32,059 nucleotides of DNA from Gemmataceae bacterium (GTDB taxonomy: Bacteria > Planctomycetota > Planctomycetia > Gemmatales > Gemmataceae). Made by a program: the position numbers and the translations under genes. This document shows, piece after piece, positions 1 through 7,902 of the stretch (its first letter is position 1; every line of letters begins with the position of its first letter). The notes under the pieces were generated by a model. The model made no database searches. It saw nothing but the letters and a program-made list of their open reading frames with translations, and had not been told where the DNA came from. The stretch lies in contig JAKEET010000195.1 of NCBI GenBank assembly GCA_022616435.1, positions 1 to 32,059 on the forward strand. The letters run 5' to 3'.

Positions 1-750
1 CTGACCGGGTGCAGCGGGGACAAGACGCGGCCCGCCGGGGAGCGAGAGGTCCGTGTTGCCGCCGCCGCTGACCTCAAGTTCGCCTTCGATGATGTGGCCT
101 CGGAGTTCCAGAAGAAGAACCCCGCCATCAAGGTCACAGTTACCTACGGCTCCTCCGGCAACTTCTTCGCCCAACTCTCCAACAAGGCCCCCTTCGACCT
201 CTATCTCTCGGCGGACATCGACTACCCCCGCAAGCTCGTTGACGCGGGCCAGGCAGTCAAGGAGTCCGAGTTGGTCTACGCGGTGGGGCACGTCGTCGTG
301 TGGGTGCCCAACGGCTCCCCGCTCGACTTGGACAAGCTCGGCCTCCGGGCCGTGGCCGATCCCTCGGTGAAGAAGCTCGCCATCGCCAACCCCAAGCACG
401 CCCCCTACGGTCGAGCAGCCGAAGCCGCTCTCAAGAAGTTTGGCCTCTACGACGACGTGAAGGCTCGGCTGGTCCTGGGAGAGAACATCGCCCAAACCGC
501 TCAGTTCGTAGAGTCGGGATCGGCGGACGTGGGCATCATCGCCCTGTCACTGGCGCTGGCCCCGGCCATGAAGGACAAGGGACGGTACTGGACCGTCCCG
601 TTGGACGCCTACCCCCGACTGGAGCAAGGCGGCGTGATTCTGACCTGGGCGAAGGACATGGAGGCCACCCAAGCATTGCGCTCCTTTGTGGCGGGCGAGG
701 AGGGCCGGGGCATCCTCAAACGGTACGGGTTCATGCTGCCTGGGGAGTGA
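1..750 (+). CDS. modA: Molybdate ABC transporter substrate-binding lipoprotein ModA (5' end outside window)
   Basis: Periplasmic or membrane-anchored receptor that captures molybdate (or tungstate) and hands it to the ModBC channel. The frame is open from base 1, and its first residues read L-T-G-C, a lipobox, so only the start codon and most of the signal peptide are missing. About 245 mature residues remain, the usual ModA size. The opening V-A-A-A-A-D-L strand, the G-S-S-G-N anion-binding loop (around residues 50-55 of the visible frame) and the A-P-Y-G-R-A-A-E segment are typical of the ModA family. It is followed directly by modB and modC, which confirms the assignment. The stop codon overlaps the candidate modB GTG start. 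Molybdate and tungstate binding cannot be told apart from this sequence. Confidence 0.93.
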   Translation: MTGCSGDKTRPAGEREVRVAAAADLKFAFDDVASEFQKKNPAIKVTVTYGSSGNFFAQLSNKAPFDLYLSADIDYPRKLVDAGQAVKESELVYAVGHVVVWVPNGSPLDLDKLGLRAVADPSVKKLAIANPKHAPYGRAAEAALKKFGLYDDVKARLVLGENIAQTAQFVESGSADVGIIALSLALAPAMKDKGRYWTVPLDAYPRLEQGGVILTWAKDMEATQALRSFVAGEEGRGILKRYGFMLPGE

Positions 751-1415
751 ATGTGGATTGGACGGCGCTATGGGTCACGGTGAAACTGGCTGCGTGGACC
801 ACCGGCATCCTGCTGGCCCTCGGCGTGCCCTTGGCCTACTGGCTGGCGTCCGCCCGCTGGCGGGGCAAGTTCTTGGTCGAGGCGGTTGTGGCCTTGCCCC
901 TGGTGCTGCCCCCCACGGTCCTCGGCTTCTACGTCCTGACGGCCACCGGCCCGAACGGTCTCCTCGGTCAAGGCTTCGAGGCCCTGACGGGCGGACGCTT
1001 ACCCTTCACGTTCCCCGGCGTCCTCCTGGGGTCCGTGCTGTTCAACCTGCCCTTCGCCGTGCGACCGTTCGCCTCGGCCTTCGCAGCCGTGGATCGCAGG
1101 CTGGTCGAGGCGTCGTGGTGCCTGGGAGAGACCCGCCTGCGGACCTTTCTCCGGGTGGTCGTCCCGCTTTCCTGGCCGGGCGTCCTCACGGGAATGGTCT
1201 TGACGTTTGCCCACACGGTCGGGGAGTTCGGCGTGGTCCTGATGGTCGGCGGCAACATCCCCGGCGTGACCCGCACGCTTTCGGTTGCCATATACGACGA
1301 CGTACAGGCGCTGAATTACGAGTCCGCCGGGCGGACCGCCCTCGTGCTGATGGCCTTCGCCTTCGCGGCCCTTTGTGTGACCTACGCCCTCCAACGGCGG
1401 GTGCCGGCGCTATGA
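747..1415 (+). CDS. modB: Molybdate ABC transporter permease ModB
   Basis: Inner-membrane channel subunit of the molybdate importer. About 222 residues with roughly five hydrophobic helices. The L-P-L-V-L-P-P-T-V-L-G-F stretch and the cytoplasmic EAA-type loop (E-A-S-W-C-L-G-E, followed by the F-L-R-V-V-V-P-L segment) are hallmarks of ModB permeases. The T-V-G-E-F-G-V-V-L-M-V-G-G-N-I-P-G segment is near-diagnostic. The start is uncertain: GTG at 747 overlaps the modA stop by four bases, but GTG at 753 sits about six bases after a GGGGAG ribosome-binding site and may be the better choice. The stop overlaps the modC start (ATGA), so translation is probably coupled. Confidence 0.92.
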   Translation: MNVDWTALWVTVKLAAWTTGILLALGVPLAYWLASARWRGKFLVEAVVALPLVLPPTVLGFYVLTATGPNGLLGQGFEALTGGRLPFTFPGVLLGSVLFNLPFAVRPFASAFAAVDRRLVEASWCLGETRLRTFLRVVVPLSWPGVLTGMVLTFAHTVGEFGVVLMVGGNIPGVTRTLSVAIYDDVQALNYESAGRTALVLMAFAFAALCVTYALQRRVPAL

Positions 1416-2500
1416 GCGACGAGTTGGTGGCCCGTTTCGTGAAGCGGTTCGGGAAGGGGGTCGTGGTCGAGGCCGACTTCCGGCGCCCGACCGATTGCTT
1501 TTCCGCCACTGTCCTGTTCGGGCCATCCGGCTGCGGCAAGACGACGACCCTGCGCTGCCTCGCCGGACTGGAGCGTCCGGAGGAGGGCCGGATCGCCTTT
1601 GAAGGGACGCCGTGGTTCGACGCCGACAGGCGGGTGTACCTGACCCCCCAGCAACGGGGCATCGGATACCTGTTTCAGGAGTACGCGCTCTTCCCGCACT
1701 TGACCGTCGGCGGGAACATCGCCTACGGTCTTCGCGGCGTGCCCCGGAGGGAGCGGCGGCGGCTGGTCGGCGAGATGCTCGGCCTTTTCCGACTTGGAGG
1801 CCTTGAAGACCGCTACCCGAACCAAGTCTCCGGTGGGGAGCAGCAGCGCATCGCCCTGGCGAGGGTGCTGGTGCGCCGGCCCCGCCTGCTCCTGCTGGAC
1901 GAGCCGCTGTCGGCCCTGGACCAGCCGACCCGTGAGCAGCTTCGCCCCGAACTCCGTCGCCTGCTGGTCGAGTTCGGCATCCCGGTGGTCCTCGTCACGC
2001 ACGACCGCACCGAGGCGGTGGCCTTGTCGGATCATTTGATCGTGTTGGATCACGGCAGGGGCCGCCAGCAGGGGGCGGCCGAGGAAGTCTTCAACCGCCC
2101 CGCCGATGTCGGGGTCGCCCGGATCGTGGGCATGGAGAACGTGCAGCCCGGTCGGGTCTTGCACACGGACGGAGGGTTGGCGACCGTGGAGATCGAGGGT
2201 ATGCAGTTAATCGCGCTCGCCCCGACCTCACTTGTTGAACAGGTCTACGTCTGCATCCGTGCCGAGGAGGTTGCCTTGGTGAAGGGGGTCTCCAACAAGG
2301 CCAGCCCCCTCAACCGGCTCGCGGGCGTCATCCGCAGCTTGACCCCCGAAGGGCCGCTGGTACGGGTCGGCGTGGACTGCGGCTTCACCCTCCACGCCCT
2401 CGTCACCCGGACGGCCTCTGACGAACTGGGACTGCGGGCCGGGGAACCGATCACGGCCCTTGTGAAAGCGCCTTCCGTTCACCTGATCGCCCGAAGCTGA
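1412..2500 (+). CDS. modC: Molybdate ABC transporter ATP-binding protein ModC
   Basis: ATPase that powers ModB. 362 residues. The Walker A motif G-P-S-G-C-G-K-T-T is at about 37-45, the Q-loop is in L-F-Q-E-Y-A-L-F-P, the ABC signature S-G-G-E-Q-Q-R starts at about 140, the Walker B L-L-L-L-D-E-P ends around D163, and the H-loop is in V-T-H-D-R. The last ~65 residues form a TOBE/Mop-type molybdate-binding domain (N-R-L-A-G-V-I-R-S-L through V-H-L-I-A), as usual for ModC. The ATG overlaps the modB stop (ATGA). The next gene is a free-standing Mop domain. Nothing looks damaged. Confidence 0.95.
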   Translation: MSDELVARFVKRFGKGVVVEADFRRPTDCFSATVLFGPSGCGKTTTLRCLAGLERPEEGRIAFEGTPWFDADRRVYLTPQQRGIGYLFQEYALFPHLTVGGNIAYGLRGVPRRERRRLVGEMLGLFRLGGLEDRYPNQVSGGEQQRIALARVLVRRPRLLLLDEPLSALDQPTREQLRPELRRLLVEFGIPVVLVTHDRTEAVALSDHLIVLDHGRGRQQGAAEEVFNRPADVGVARIVGMENVQPGRVLHTDGGLATVEIEGMQLIALAPTSLVEQVYVCIRAEEVALVKGVSNKASPLNRLAGVIRSLTPEGPLVRVGVDCGFTLHALVTRTASDELGLRAGEPITALVKAPSVHLIARS

Positions 2501-2510
2501 GGAGTCCGCC

Positions 2511-2714
2511 ATGTTGAGTGCGAGAAACCAGTTCAAGGGGACCGTCAAATCCGTGAAGCTCGGAAACGTGATGGCCGAGGTCGTTGTGGCTGTGGGCGAA
2601 ATCGAAATCGTGTCCCTCATCAGTCGTACCTCGGCTGAACAACTCGGCCTCCAGGCCGGGGATGCGGTCAAGGCGATCATCAAGTCCACCGAGGTCATGG
2701 TGGATAAGCCGTAG
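2511..2714 (+). CDS. Molbindin (single Mop/TOBE-domain protein)
   Basis: Small cytoplasmic oxyanion-binding protein of 67 residues, the size of a single Mop domain. The start S-A-R-N-Q-F-K-G-T-V, the V-K-L-G-N-V-M-A-E-V core and the terminal A-I-I-K-S-T-E-V-M-V strand match molbindins, which assemble as hexamers and store or buffer molybdate (family knowledge). The start is supported by GGAG at 2501-2504, six bases before the ATG. It lies ten bases after modC and is evidently the fourth gene of the mod operon. It resembles the TOBE part of the preceding ModC and may derive from it by duplication (inference). Confidence 0.9.
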   Translation: MLSARNQFKGTVKSVKLGNVMAEVVVAVGEIEIVSLISRTSAEQLGLQAGDAVKAIIKSTEVMVDKP

Positions 2715-2724
2715 GAGGTGTCCC

Positions 2725-3111
2725 GTGCTCGCGCGAGTTCTTTTGGTTGTCGGATTCCTCTCGCTTCCGGCCCTCGCCACGGACGAGCCAAGACCACTCG
2801 GCCCCATCGAGGCCCGCAAGCAGGTGGGGAAGGAGATCACGGTCAAGATGGAGGTGAAGGCGGCGAAGGACCGTCTGGAAAAGCGGGGCGAGATCTACCT
2901 CGACGCCGAGGAGGACTTTAAGAGCGAGAAGAACTTCGCGGTCGTGATCACGAAGAAGGGAGCAGCGAGTCTCAAGGACGCGGGCATCGCCGATCCGGCC
3001 GACCACTTCAAGGGCAAGACGATCCGGGCGACCGGGACGGTCAAAGCGGTGGACGGCGTGCCGCGGATCGAGATCGACGACGCCAAGCGAATCGCCGTCG
3101 CCGAGAAGTAA
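2725..3111 (+). CDS. Small secreted protein with an OB-like domain, last gene of the mod operon
   Basis: 128 residues starting at GTG, six bases after a strong AGGAGG (2713-2718). A signal peptide (L-A-R-V-L-L-V-V-G-F-L-S-L-P-A-L-A) is followed by one compact domain of about 100 residues rich in alternating strands and Lys/Glu. The domain is recognisably the same as the C-terminal ~100 residues of the PhoD-like phosphatase at 8630-10036: both share G-I-A-[ND]-P, H-F, G-K, I-R, T-G, G-x-P-x-I and D-x-K-x-I in the same order and spacing. I infer an OB-fold-like secreted module; its biochemical role is unknown. Ten bases after the mop stop, it is probably co-transcribed, but a molybdate role is not shown by the sequence. 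Confidence 0.8.
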   Translation: MLARVLLVVGFLSLPALATDEPRPLGPIEARKQVGKEITVKMEVKAAKDRLEKRGEIYLDAEEDFKSEKNFAVVITKKGAASLKDAGIADPADHFKGKTIRATGTVKAVDGVPRIEIDDAKRIAVAEK

Positions 3112-3137
3112 TCGAAAGGGATCAGGTTACAGCGCAG

Positions 3138-3166
3138 CAGGGTCATTCGCGCCGAATGGGACCCTG
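3138..3166 (+). terminator. Hairpin after the mod operon, possible terminator
   Basis: An outer 7-bp stem CAGGGTC/GACCCTG and an inner 5-bp stem ATTCG/CGAAT are separated by a two-base bulge, with loop CGC. It starts 27 bases after the last mod-operon stop. There is no T tract, so it would not be a classical intrinsic terminator on +. Confidence 0.4.
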
Positions 3167-3284
3167 GACTAACCACGGCCTCGGAGTGCCACTTTCCGCA
3201 TTTTGCGGGAGCTATTAGTCAATGACCTCGCCGAGGCCCCGCCGCTCCTTGGGGGCCGAATTCTGCCGCGGGGGATCGGCCACG

Positions 3285-3478
3285 TTAACGGGTACGAGTT
3301 GGGACCATGCTGGCGGCAAAGCGGATCAGGTCGCCGAGGCAGTCCGGGGTGGCGTAGTCCGCGAGGTGGTGTCCGCCGGAGCGCAGCTCGATTTGTTCGG
3401 CCTGCCCGCGGCTTTCCAGGTCGTCGGCAAGCCGCCGGTTGGCAGGGTGGTTGCAGACGCGGTCGTGTGGCGCGGCGT
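3285..3478 (-). pseudogene. 3' fragment of an alpha/beta hydrolase
   Basis: On the minus strand, in a different frame from the integrase, the residues from P-H-D-R-V-C-N-H-P-A-N to the stop at 3285 read like the end of an alpha/beta hydrolase. D-R-V-C (charge-relay Asp region), N-R-R-L-A-D-D-L (helix), I-E-L-R-S-G-G-H-H (catalytic His region) and a final helix L-G-D-L-I-R-F-A occur in the correct order. About 60 residues remain and the nucleophile-bearing part is absent. The fragment begins where integrase similarity ends, so this is a junction of two broken genes. The assignment is by motif only. Confidence 0.45.
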
Positions 3479-4207
3479 ATATCGCTCCATGAGCGTCCGC
3501 GTCAGCTCCAGCATCGCGGGCGTCAGGTAGACCAGGCGAGGCTGGCCGGTTTTCTTCTTCGTCTTGTGCTCGGGCAGGACCCACAGGCCGGCCGCGAGGT
3601 CCACGTTCGACGCTTCGACCTTGCCCACCTCTGAGGGCCGGCAGCCGGTCTCCTGGAGGGCCTGCACGAATTCGCGGAACGCGCGACCCCGTGCGGCCTT
3701 GAGGATTTGCTGCCGCTCGTCGGCGGTGAGGATCCGCTCCCGCCGCTTGGGTGGTCCCTTCTTCACATGCTTGAGCGGGTTGGGCGACAGGATGCCCTCG
3801 GCGTCGGCCCAGTTGAACGCCCGCTTCACCGCGATGGTGCCGCAGCGCCGGCTGGCCTCGCCCCAGCCCCGGTGCGAATCCAGCCAGCGGGTGACGTGAA
3901 ACGGCTTCAGCTTTTCAGCCTCCAGGGAGCCGTACTTGTCGGAGAAGTCCTGGAGAAAACTCTGATACCACTCGTAGGTCTTCGCCTCGTTGTGGCGGCT
4001 CGACCAGTGGAGGAACAGGTCGAACACCTGGGCGGCGGTCAGCCGCCGGAAGGCGGGCTCGGGGTTCTCCCCCCGTTCTTGCAGCAGAAGAACCCGGTAG
4101 CGCTCGAACGCCTCGTCGCGGTCCTTGCCGAGGGAGATCTGACGCTTGCCGAGTTGAACGTACCAGGCGTCCTTCGACGCCCGGAAAAACAGCTTCGGAA
4201 ATCGCAT
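3478..4207 (-). pseudogene. Tyrosine recombinase/integrase, truncated at its 3' end
   Basis: Site-specific recombinase remnant. An AP2-like N-terminus (K-D-A-W-Y-V-Q-L-G-K-R-Q-I-S-L-G) is followed by a core-binding domain at about 55-150 and the first half of the catalytic domain. It has the catalytic Arg in T-G-C-R-P-S-E (R190) and the beta-hairpin Lys in H-K-T-K-K-K-T-G (K215). The open frame runs on to 3326, but after residue ~243 it is nonsense encoded over a hydrolase fragment in another frame. The H-x-x-R box and the nucleophilic Tyr are absent, so it should be inactive. Start ATG at 4207 has GGAGG upstream. It lies downstream of tRNA-Pro in the same orientation, the usual place for tRNA-targeting integrases. 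Confidence 0.8.
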
Positions 4208-4346
4208 GACGAACCTCCAGTCAGCCTGTCAGCCAGACCGAAAGGTTCGCCGAGGCCCGCCCGATACGTTCGGGCGGCCGGCCTCGTTCTTTTCCGAAAC
4301 TCTGCCCTCAACTCTGCCCTTCCCCTGGAAAGGCCCTCAAGATGGG

Positions 4347-4385
4347 AAAAAAGGCCAGCCGGAACTTGTTGTCCCGACTGGCCTT
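4347..4385 (-). terminator. Rho-independent terminator after tRNA-Pro
   Basis: Read on the minus strand, an 8-bp stem AAGGCCAG/CTGGCCTT with an inner CGG/CCG pairing is followed by six T residues. It starts seven bases after the tRNA 3' end and is the clearest intrinsic terminator in the window. It separates the tRNA from the integrase remnant. Confidence 0.8.
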
Positions 4386-4391
4386 CTGATG

Positions 4392-4466
4392 TCGGGGCGA
4401 CTGGATTCGAACCAGCGACCTCCTGAACCCCATTCAGGCGCGCTAGCCAAACTGCGCCACGCCCCG
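4392..4466 (-). tRNA. tRNA-Pro (anticodon GGG)
   Basis: 75 nt on the minus strand. The acceptor stem is CGGGGCG/CGCCCCG with discriminator A. The D arm has GCGC, and the anticodon stem is CCTGA/TCAGG with a seven-base loop ATGGGGT, giving T33, anticodon GGG and G37. The T arm GCTGG-TTCGAAT-CCAGT is canonical. CCA is not encoded (CAT follows). The C1-G72 pair is typical of bacterial tRNA-Pro. The integrase remnant lies on the 3' side. Confidence 0.96.
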
Positions 4467-4560
4467 AGGATGTTTGCACATCCATCCGTATCGTACCGAA
4501 TCCCCCGATTCTTGCAACTGGTTCTTGCAACCGCCAAGCGCCGAAGCCCGCGGGATCACC

Positions 4561-5946
4561 TCAGAACAAGCTCGCCAGCGGCCGGCCGTCGCAAAGGTGA
4601 TACGGCCGGTTGAGCCGGTCGCGGATGACGTCGTCGGGCGACAGGCCCAGCGCGTGCAGCATGGTGGCGATGAAGTCCTGCGGCGCCACCGGGCGTTCGC
4701 GCGGGTAGGCCGCCCGGCTGTCGCTGGCGCCGTAGACCTGGCCGCCGCGGATGCCGCCGCCGGCCAACAGCGCCGACTGGCAGGCGCCCCAGTGATCGCG
4801 GCCGGCATCATTATTGATGTTGGGCGTGCGGCCGAACTCGCCGGCGACCGCGATCAAGGTCTCGTCGAGCAGACCGCGTGCCGACAGGTCTTCCAGGAGC
4901 GCCGACAAGCCCTGGTCGAGCGGCGGAATGCACACCGGGCTCTTCAAGAGATCGTAACCGGTGCGGGCGCCGTGGATGCCGTAGCCGGCGTGATTGTCCC
5001 ACACGTTCGACACCCGGCCATTGGGGAAGATGTACATCCAGGTGATCGATACCAGGCGCACGCCGGCTTCGACCAGCCGCCGCGCCAGCAGCATGCTTTC
5101 GCCGTACTCGTTGCGGCCATAGCGATCGCGGACCCGGGCCGGTTCGAGGTTCAGATCGAATGCATTCTTCGCGGCCGGCGACGACAGCATCCGGAAGGCT
5201 TGCTCGTAAAAACTGCCGAGGCCGTCGTGCAGTCCGCTCGGTCCGCGCGAGGATTGCAGCATCCTTTCCTGGTCTTCGAGCGCGTTGACCAGCCCGCGCC
5301 GCGCCAGGAGCCGGGTCGTGTTCATGTCGTCGGCCAGGGCGGTCGGATGGGTCGCCTGAGCGCCCCGGTTGGGCGCTTCCTTGAATTCCATCGGATCGTG
5401 CCGCGGGCCGAGGAAGCCGGCGTGCGTGCCCGCGTAAGTGACGCCGTCGTGGCCGATCGGCCGCGGAATCGTCACGCAGGCCGGCATCACCCCAGGTTCG
5501 CTGAAGTGCGACACCACCGAACCGACGAACGGGAACTGCGACCGTTGCCGCTGGTTGCGCGGCACCGAGAACGGCATGTCGTACTTGCCGGTCAGCATGC
5601 GATAGACCGACGGCTCATGCTCGTTGCTGGGATGCGTGAGCGAGCGGACGACGGCGACCTTGTCCATGTGCCGGGCCAGGCGCGGCATCTGCTCGCAGAT
5701 ATGAATGCCGGGGACGCTGGTGTGAATGGGATTGAACAGGCTGCGAACGCGGTCGGGGGCGTCGGGCTTCAAGTCCCACAAGTCTTGCTGCGGCGGCCCG
5801 CCCCAGAGGAACAGGTAGATGACCGATTTGGCGCGGCCGCGCGGCGCGGCGGGCGCGGTTTGCTCGGCGCGGAGGAGTCCCGGCAGGGTGAGGGCGCCCA
5901 GGCCCATTTGTCCCAGACGCAGCATGGCGTCGCGGCGGTGGAGCAT
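4561..5946 (-). CDS. DUF1501 domain-containing secreted protein
   Basis: 461 residues of the DUF1501 family (sulfatase/alkaline-phosphatase-like fold), greatly expanded in planctomycetes and usually exported. The N-terminus H-R-R-D-A-M-L-R-L-G-Q-M-G-L-G-A-L-T-L-P-G-L-L-R-A has the R-R pair and hydrophobic run of a Tat-like signal. Family features follow: Y-L-F-L-W-G-G-P-P-Q-Q-D-L-W-D (around 44-58), the H-P-S-N-E-H-E segment (about 104-110), the D-N-H-A-G-Y segment and G-E-F-G-R-T-P near the C-terminus. These proteins are commonly paired with a DUF1549/DUF1553 protein, but here the partner is not adjacent; one lies 11 kb away at 16657-19596. Substrate unknown. Confidence 0.9.
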   Translation of the reverse strand: MLHRRDAMLRLGQMGLGALTLPGLLRAEQTAPAAPRGRAKSVIYLFLWGGPPQQDLWDLKPDAPDRVRSLFNPIHTSVPGIHICEQMPRLARHMDKVAVVRSLTHPSNEHEPSVYRMLTGKYDMPFSVPRNQRQRSQFPFVGSVVSHFSEPGVMPACVTIPRPIGHDGVTYAGTHAGFLGPRHDPMEFKEAPNRGAQATHPTALADDMNTTRLLARRGLVNALEDQERMLQSSRGPSGLHDGLGSFYEQAFRMLSSPAAKNAFDLNLEPARVRDRYGRNEYGESMLLARRLVEAGVRLVSITWMYIFPNGRVSNVWDNHAGYGIHGARTGYDLLKSPVCIPPLDQGLSALLEDLSARGLLDETLIAVAGEFGRTPNINNDAGRDHWGACQSALLAGGGIRGGQVYGASDSRAAYPRERPVAPQDFIATMLHALGLSPDDVIRDRLNRPYHLCDGRPLASLF

Positions 5947-6210
5947 GGCGGGGACTCCGGCGGGGGGGGTGAGATGATATTACCAGCGGCCTGCAGACCT
6001 TGCAAGCTGCCGACGAATCGTTCGTCTCGGCACCATGACCATCGGATGGGCGAAAAGAAAGGTCTTGTCGTCGTTGGCGACAGCGCCGCTGCCCGACCGG
6101 AGCAGGCCGGGCAAGGCACGAGCGTCGTAAGGCGGACGCCCCAAATCCCCGTCCATATCATGTTCCTCACTTCCCAGCCGTCCCGAACAACCTCACTGGG
6201 TGACCCTCCC

Positions 6211-7524
6211 ATGCCGTTCTTTCCCGACGTCCCCGCGATCAAGTTCGAAGGCCCCGATTCCAAGAACCCGCTCGCCTTTCGGCACTACAACCCCGGCGAG
6301 AAGGTCGAAGGCAAGTCGATGCGCGAGCACCTGCGCTTCGCCGTCTGCTACTGGCACACCTTTCGCGGCACGGGGGCCGATCCGTTCGGGCCGGGGTGCG
6401 CCAGGCGGCCGTGGGAGGACGGGACCGACTCGGTGGACATGGCCCAGAAGCGCGTGAAGGTCGCTTTCGAGTTCATGGAGAAGCTGGGCGTTCCGTACTA
6501 TTGCTTCCATGACCGCGACGTGGCCCCCGAAGGCAAGAACCTGCGCGAGACCAACGCCAACCTCGACAAGGTTGTGAAGGCCTTGAAGGACGAGATGCAG
6601 CGCACCGGCATCAAGCTGCTGTGGGGCACCGCCAACCTGTTTTCGAATCCGCGCTTCGTGCACGGCGCCGCCACGAGCTGCAACGCCGACGTCTTCGCCT
6701 ATGCCGGCGCCCAGGTCAAGAAATGCCTGGAAGTCACCAAGGAGCTGGGCGGCGAGAACTACGTCTTCTGGGGCGGCCGCGAAGGCTATTCGAACCTCTA
6801 CAACACCGACCTGAAGCGCGAGCTCGATCATCTGGCGAGGTTCTTCCACCTGGCGGTCGAGTACAAGAAGAAGATCGGTTTCGGCGGGCAGTTCCTCATC
6901 GAGCCCAAGCCGAAGGAGCCGACCGTCCATCAATACGATTTCGACGCGGCCAACTGCATCGCCTTCCTGCGCGGCTACGGGCTGGACAAGGATTTCAAGC
7001 TGAACATCGAGACGAACCACGCCACGCTGGCCGGGCACACGATGATGCACGAGCTGGCGTACGCGTCGATGTGCGGCTTGCTCGGCTCGATCGACGCCAA
7101 CCGCGGCGACCTGCTGCTGGGTTGGGACACCGATCAGTTCCCGACCGATTACTATCTGACGACGCAGTGCATGCTGGTCATCCTTGGCCAGGGCGGGCTG
7201 GCGCCGGGCGGGGTGAACTTCGACGCCAAGGTGCGGCGCGAGAGCTTCGAGCCGGTCGATCTGTTCCACGCCCACATCGGCGGCATGGACGCGTTCGCGG
7301 TCGGCCTGAAGCTGGCCGCGAAGATTCGCCAGGACGGCGTGCTCAAGGACTTCGTGAAGCAGCGCTACGGCTCGTGGGATGCGGGCATCGGCAACAAGAT
7401 CGAACAGGGGCAGGCGAAGTTCGAGGACCTGGAAGCGTACATGCTGGAGAAGGGCGACGCCGCGGTGAACGTCTCCGGCCGGCAGGAGATGCTGGAGAAT
7501 ATCGTCAATCGGTATGTGCGGTGA
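6211..7524 (+). CDS. xylA: Xylose isomerase
   Basis: Interconverts D-xylose and D-xylulose (and glucose/fructose) with two divalent metals. 437 residues, the class II size. Motifs in order: Y-W-H-T-F-R-G-T-G-A-D-P-F-G, the catalytic His in C-F-H-D-R-D (H100), the metal-ligand segment I-E-P-K-P-K-E-P (E231), N-I-E-T-N-H-A-T-L-A-G-H, the G-S-I-D-A-N-R-G-D metal site and W-D-T-D-Q-F-P. The frame stays open a long way upstream, but only because it lies antisense to the DUF1501 gene; ATG at 6211 starts exactly at family similarity. No strong ribosome-binding site is visible. No xylulokinase or xylose regulator is nearby, so it appears to stand alone, divergent from DUF1501. Confidence 0.96.
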   Translation: MPFFPDVPAIKFEGPDSKNPLAFRHYNPGEKVEGKSMREHLRFAVCYWHTFRGTGADPFGPGCARRPWEDGTDSVDMAQKRVKVAFEFMEKLGVPYYCFHDRDVAPEGKNLRETNANLDKVVKALKDEMQRTGIKLLWGTANLFSNPRFVHGAATSCNADVFAYAGAQVKKCLEVTKELGGENYVFWGGREGYSNLYNTDLKRELDHLARFFHLAVEYKKKIGFGGQFLIEPKPKEPTVHQYDFDAANCIAFLRGYGLDKDFKLNIETNHATLAGHTMMHELAYASMCGLLGSIDANRGDLLLGWDTDQFPTDYYLTTQCMLVILGQGGLAPGGVNFDAKVRRESFEPVDLFHAHIGGMDAFAVGLKLAAKIRQDGVLKDFVKQRYGSWDAGIGNKIEQGQAKFEDLEAYMLEKGDAAVNVSGRQEMLENIVNRYVR

Positions 7525-7597
7525 TTAGTACTCATCAAGTGAAGGTACTCCTGCGGGAAGCGCACTCGCCAAAACGCAACTGCCGGATGAGCTTGTT

Positions 7598-7615
7598 GCT
7601 GGGGACGGCCCCAGC
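7598..7615 (+). repeat. Hairpin/operator-like inverted repeat before the toxin-antitoxin pair
   Basis: A perfect 7-bp inverted repeat GCTGGGG/CCCCAGC with a four-base spacer ends 26 bases upstream of the antitoxin start. Toxin-antitoxin promoters often carry such operators, but it could equally be a terminator for xylA. No function is proven. Confidence 0.35.
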
Positions 7616-7641
7616 TATGATCAAGCGAAGGAGGCTGAAAA

Positions 7642-7902
7642 ATGCACCAGACTGTTGAGGCAATTTACGAGGACGGTGTGCTGCGCCCCTTGGAGGAACT
7701 ATCGCTCCGTCCCAGACAGCGGGTATTCCTGCAAATCAAGGAAGCCCCGGATGCCGCCGAGGACCTCGAGGACGAAGCGTTCGTCAACTACTGCCGTGCA
7801 CAAGGCGACCCGAACATTGCCTTAGACCAGGTTCGGCAAGCCTTGGCCGCCATTCCGGGTTCCCTGACCGAGGCCTGTTCCGCCGAGCGCGACGAGGACT
7901 AG
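7642..7902 (+). CDS. DUF104 (AF2212-like) antitoxin
   Basis: 86 residues. The N-terminal segment V-E-A-I-Y-E-D-G-V-L-R-P-L-E-E-L (about 5-20) followed by R-Q-R-V-F-L-Q-I is the DUF104/AF2212-like antitoxin signature; the acidic C-terminus (D-A-A-E-D-L-E-D-E, and E-R-D-E-D at the end) is the likely toxin-binding part. AAGGAGG at 7628-7634 lies eight bases before the ATG. The stop is immediately followed by the PIN toxin ATG with no gap, so the two are translated together. Antitoxins of this kind normally neutralise the adjacent PIN nuclease and repress their own promoter (family knowledge). Confidence 0.85.
   Translation: MHQTVEAIYEDGVLRPLEELSLRPRQRVFLQIKEAPDAAEDLEDEAFVNYCRAQGDPNIALDQVRQALAAIPGSLTEACSAERDED

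Noticed and set aside
4474..6210. Long open frame upstream of and in frame with xylose isomerase
   Set aside because: It lies antisense to the DUF1501 gene and has no family similarity; GC-rich codon use keeps the opposite frame open. The isomerase starts at 6211.
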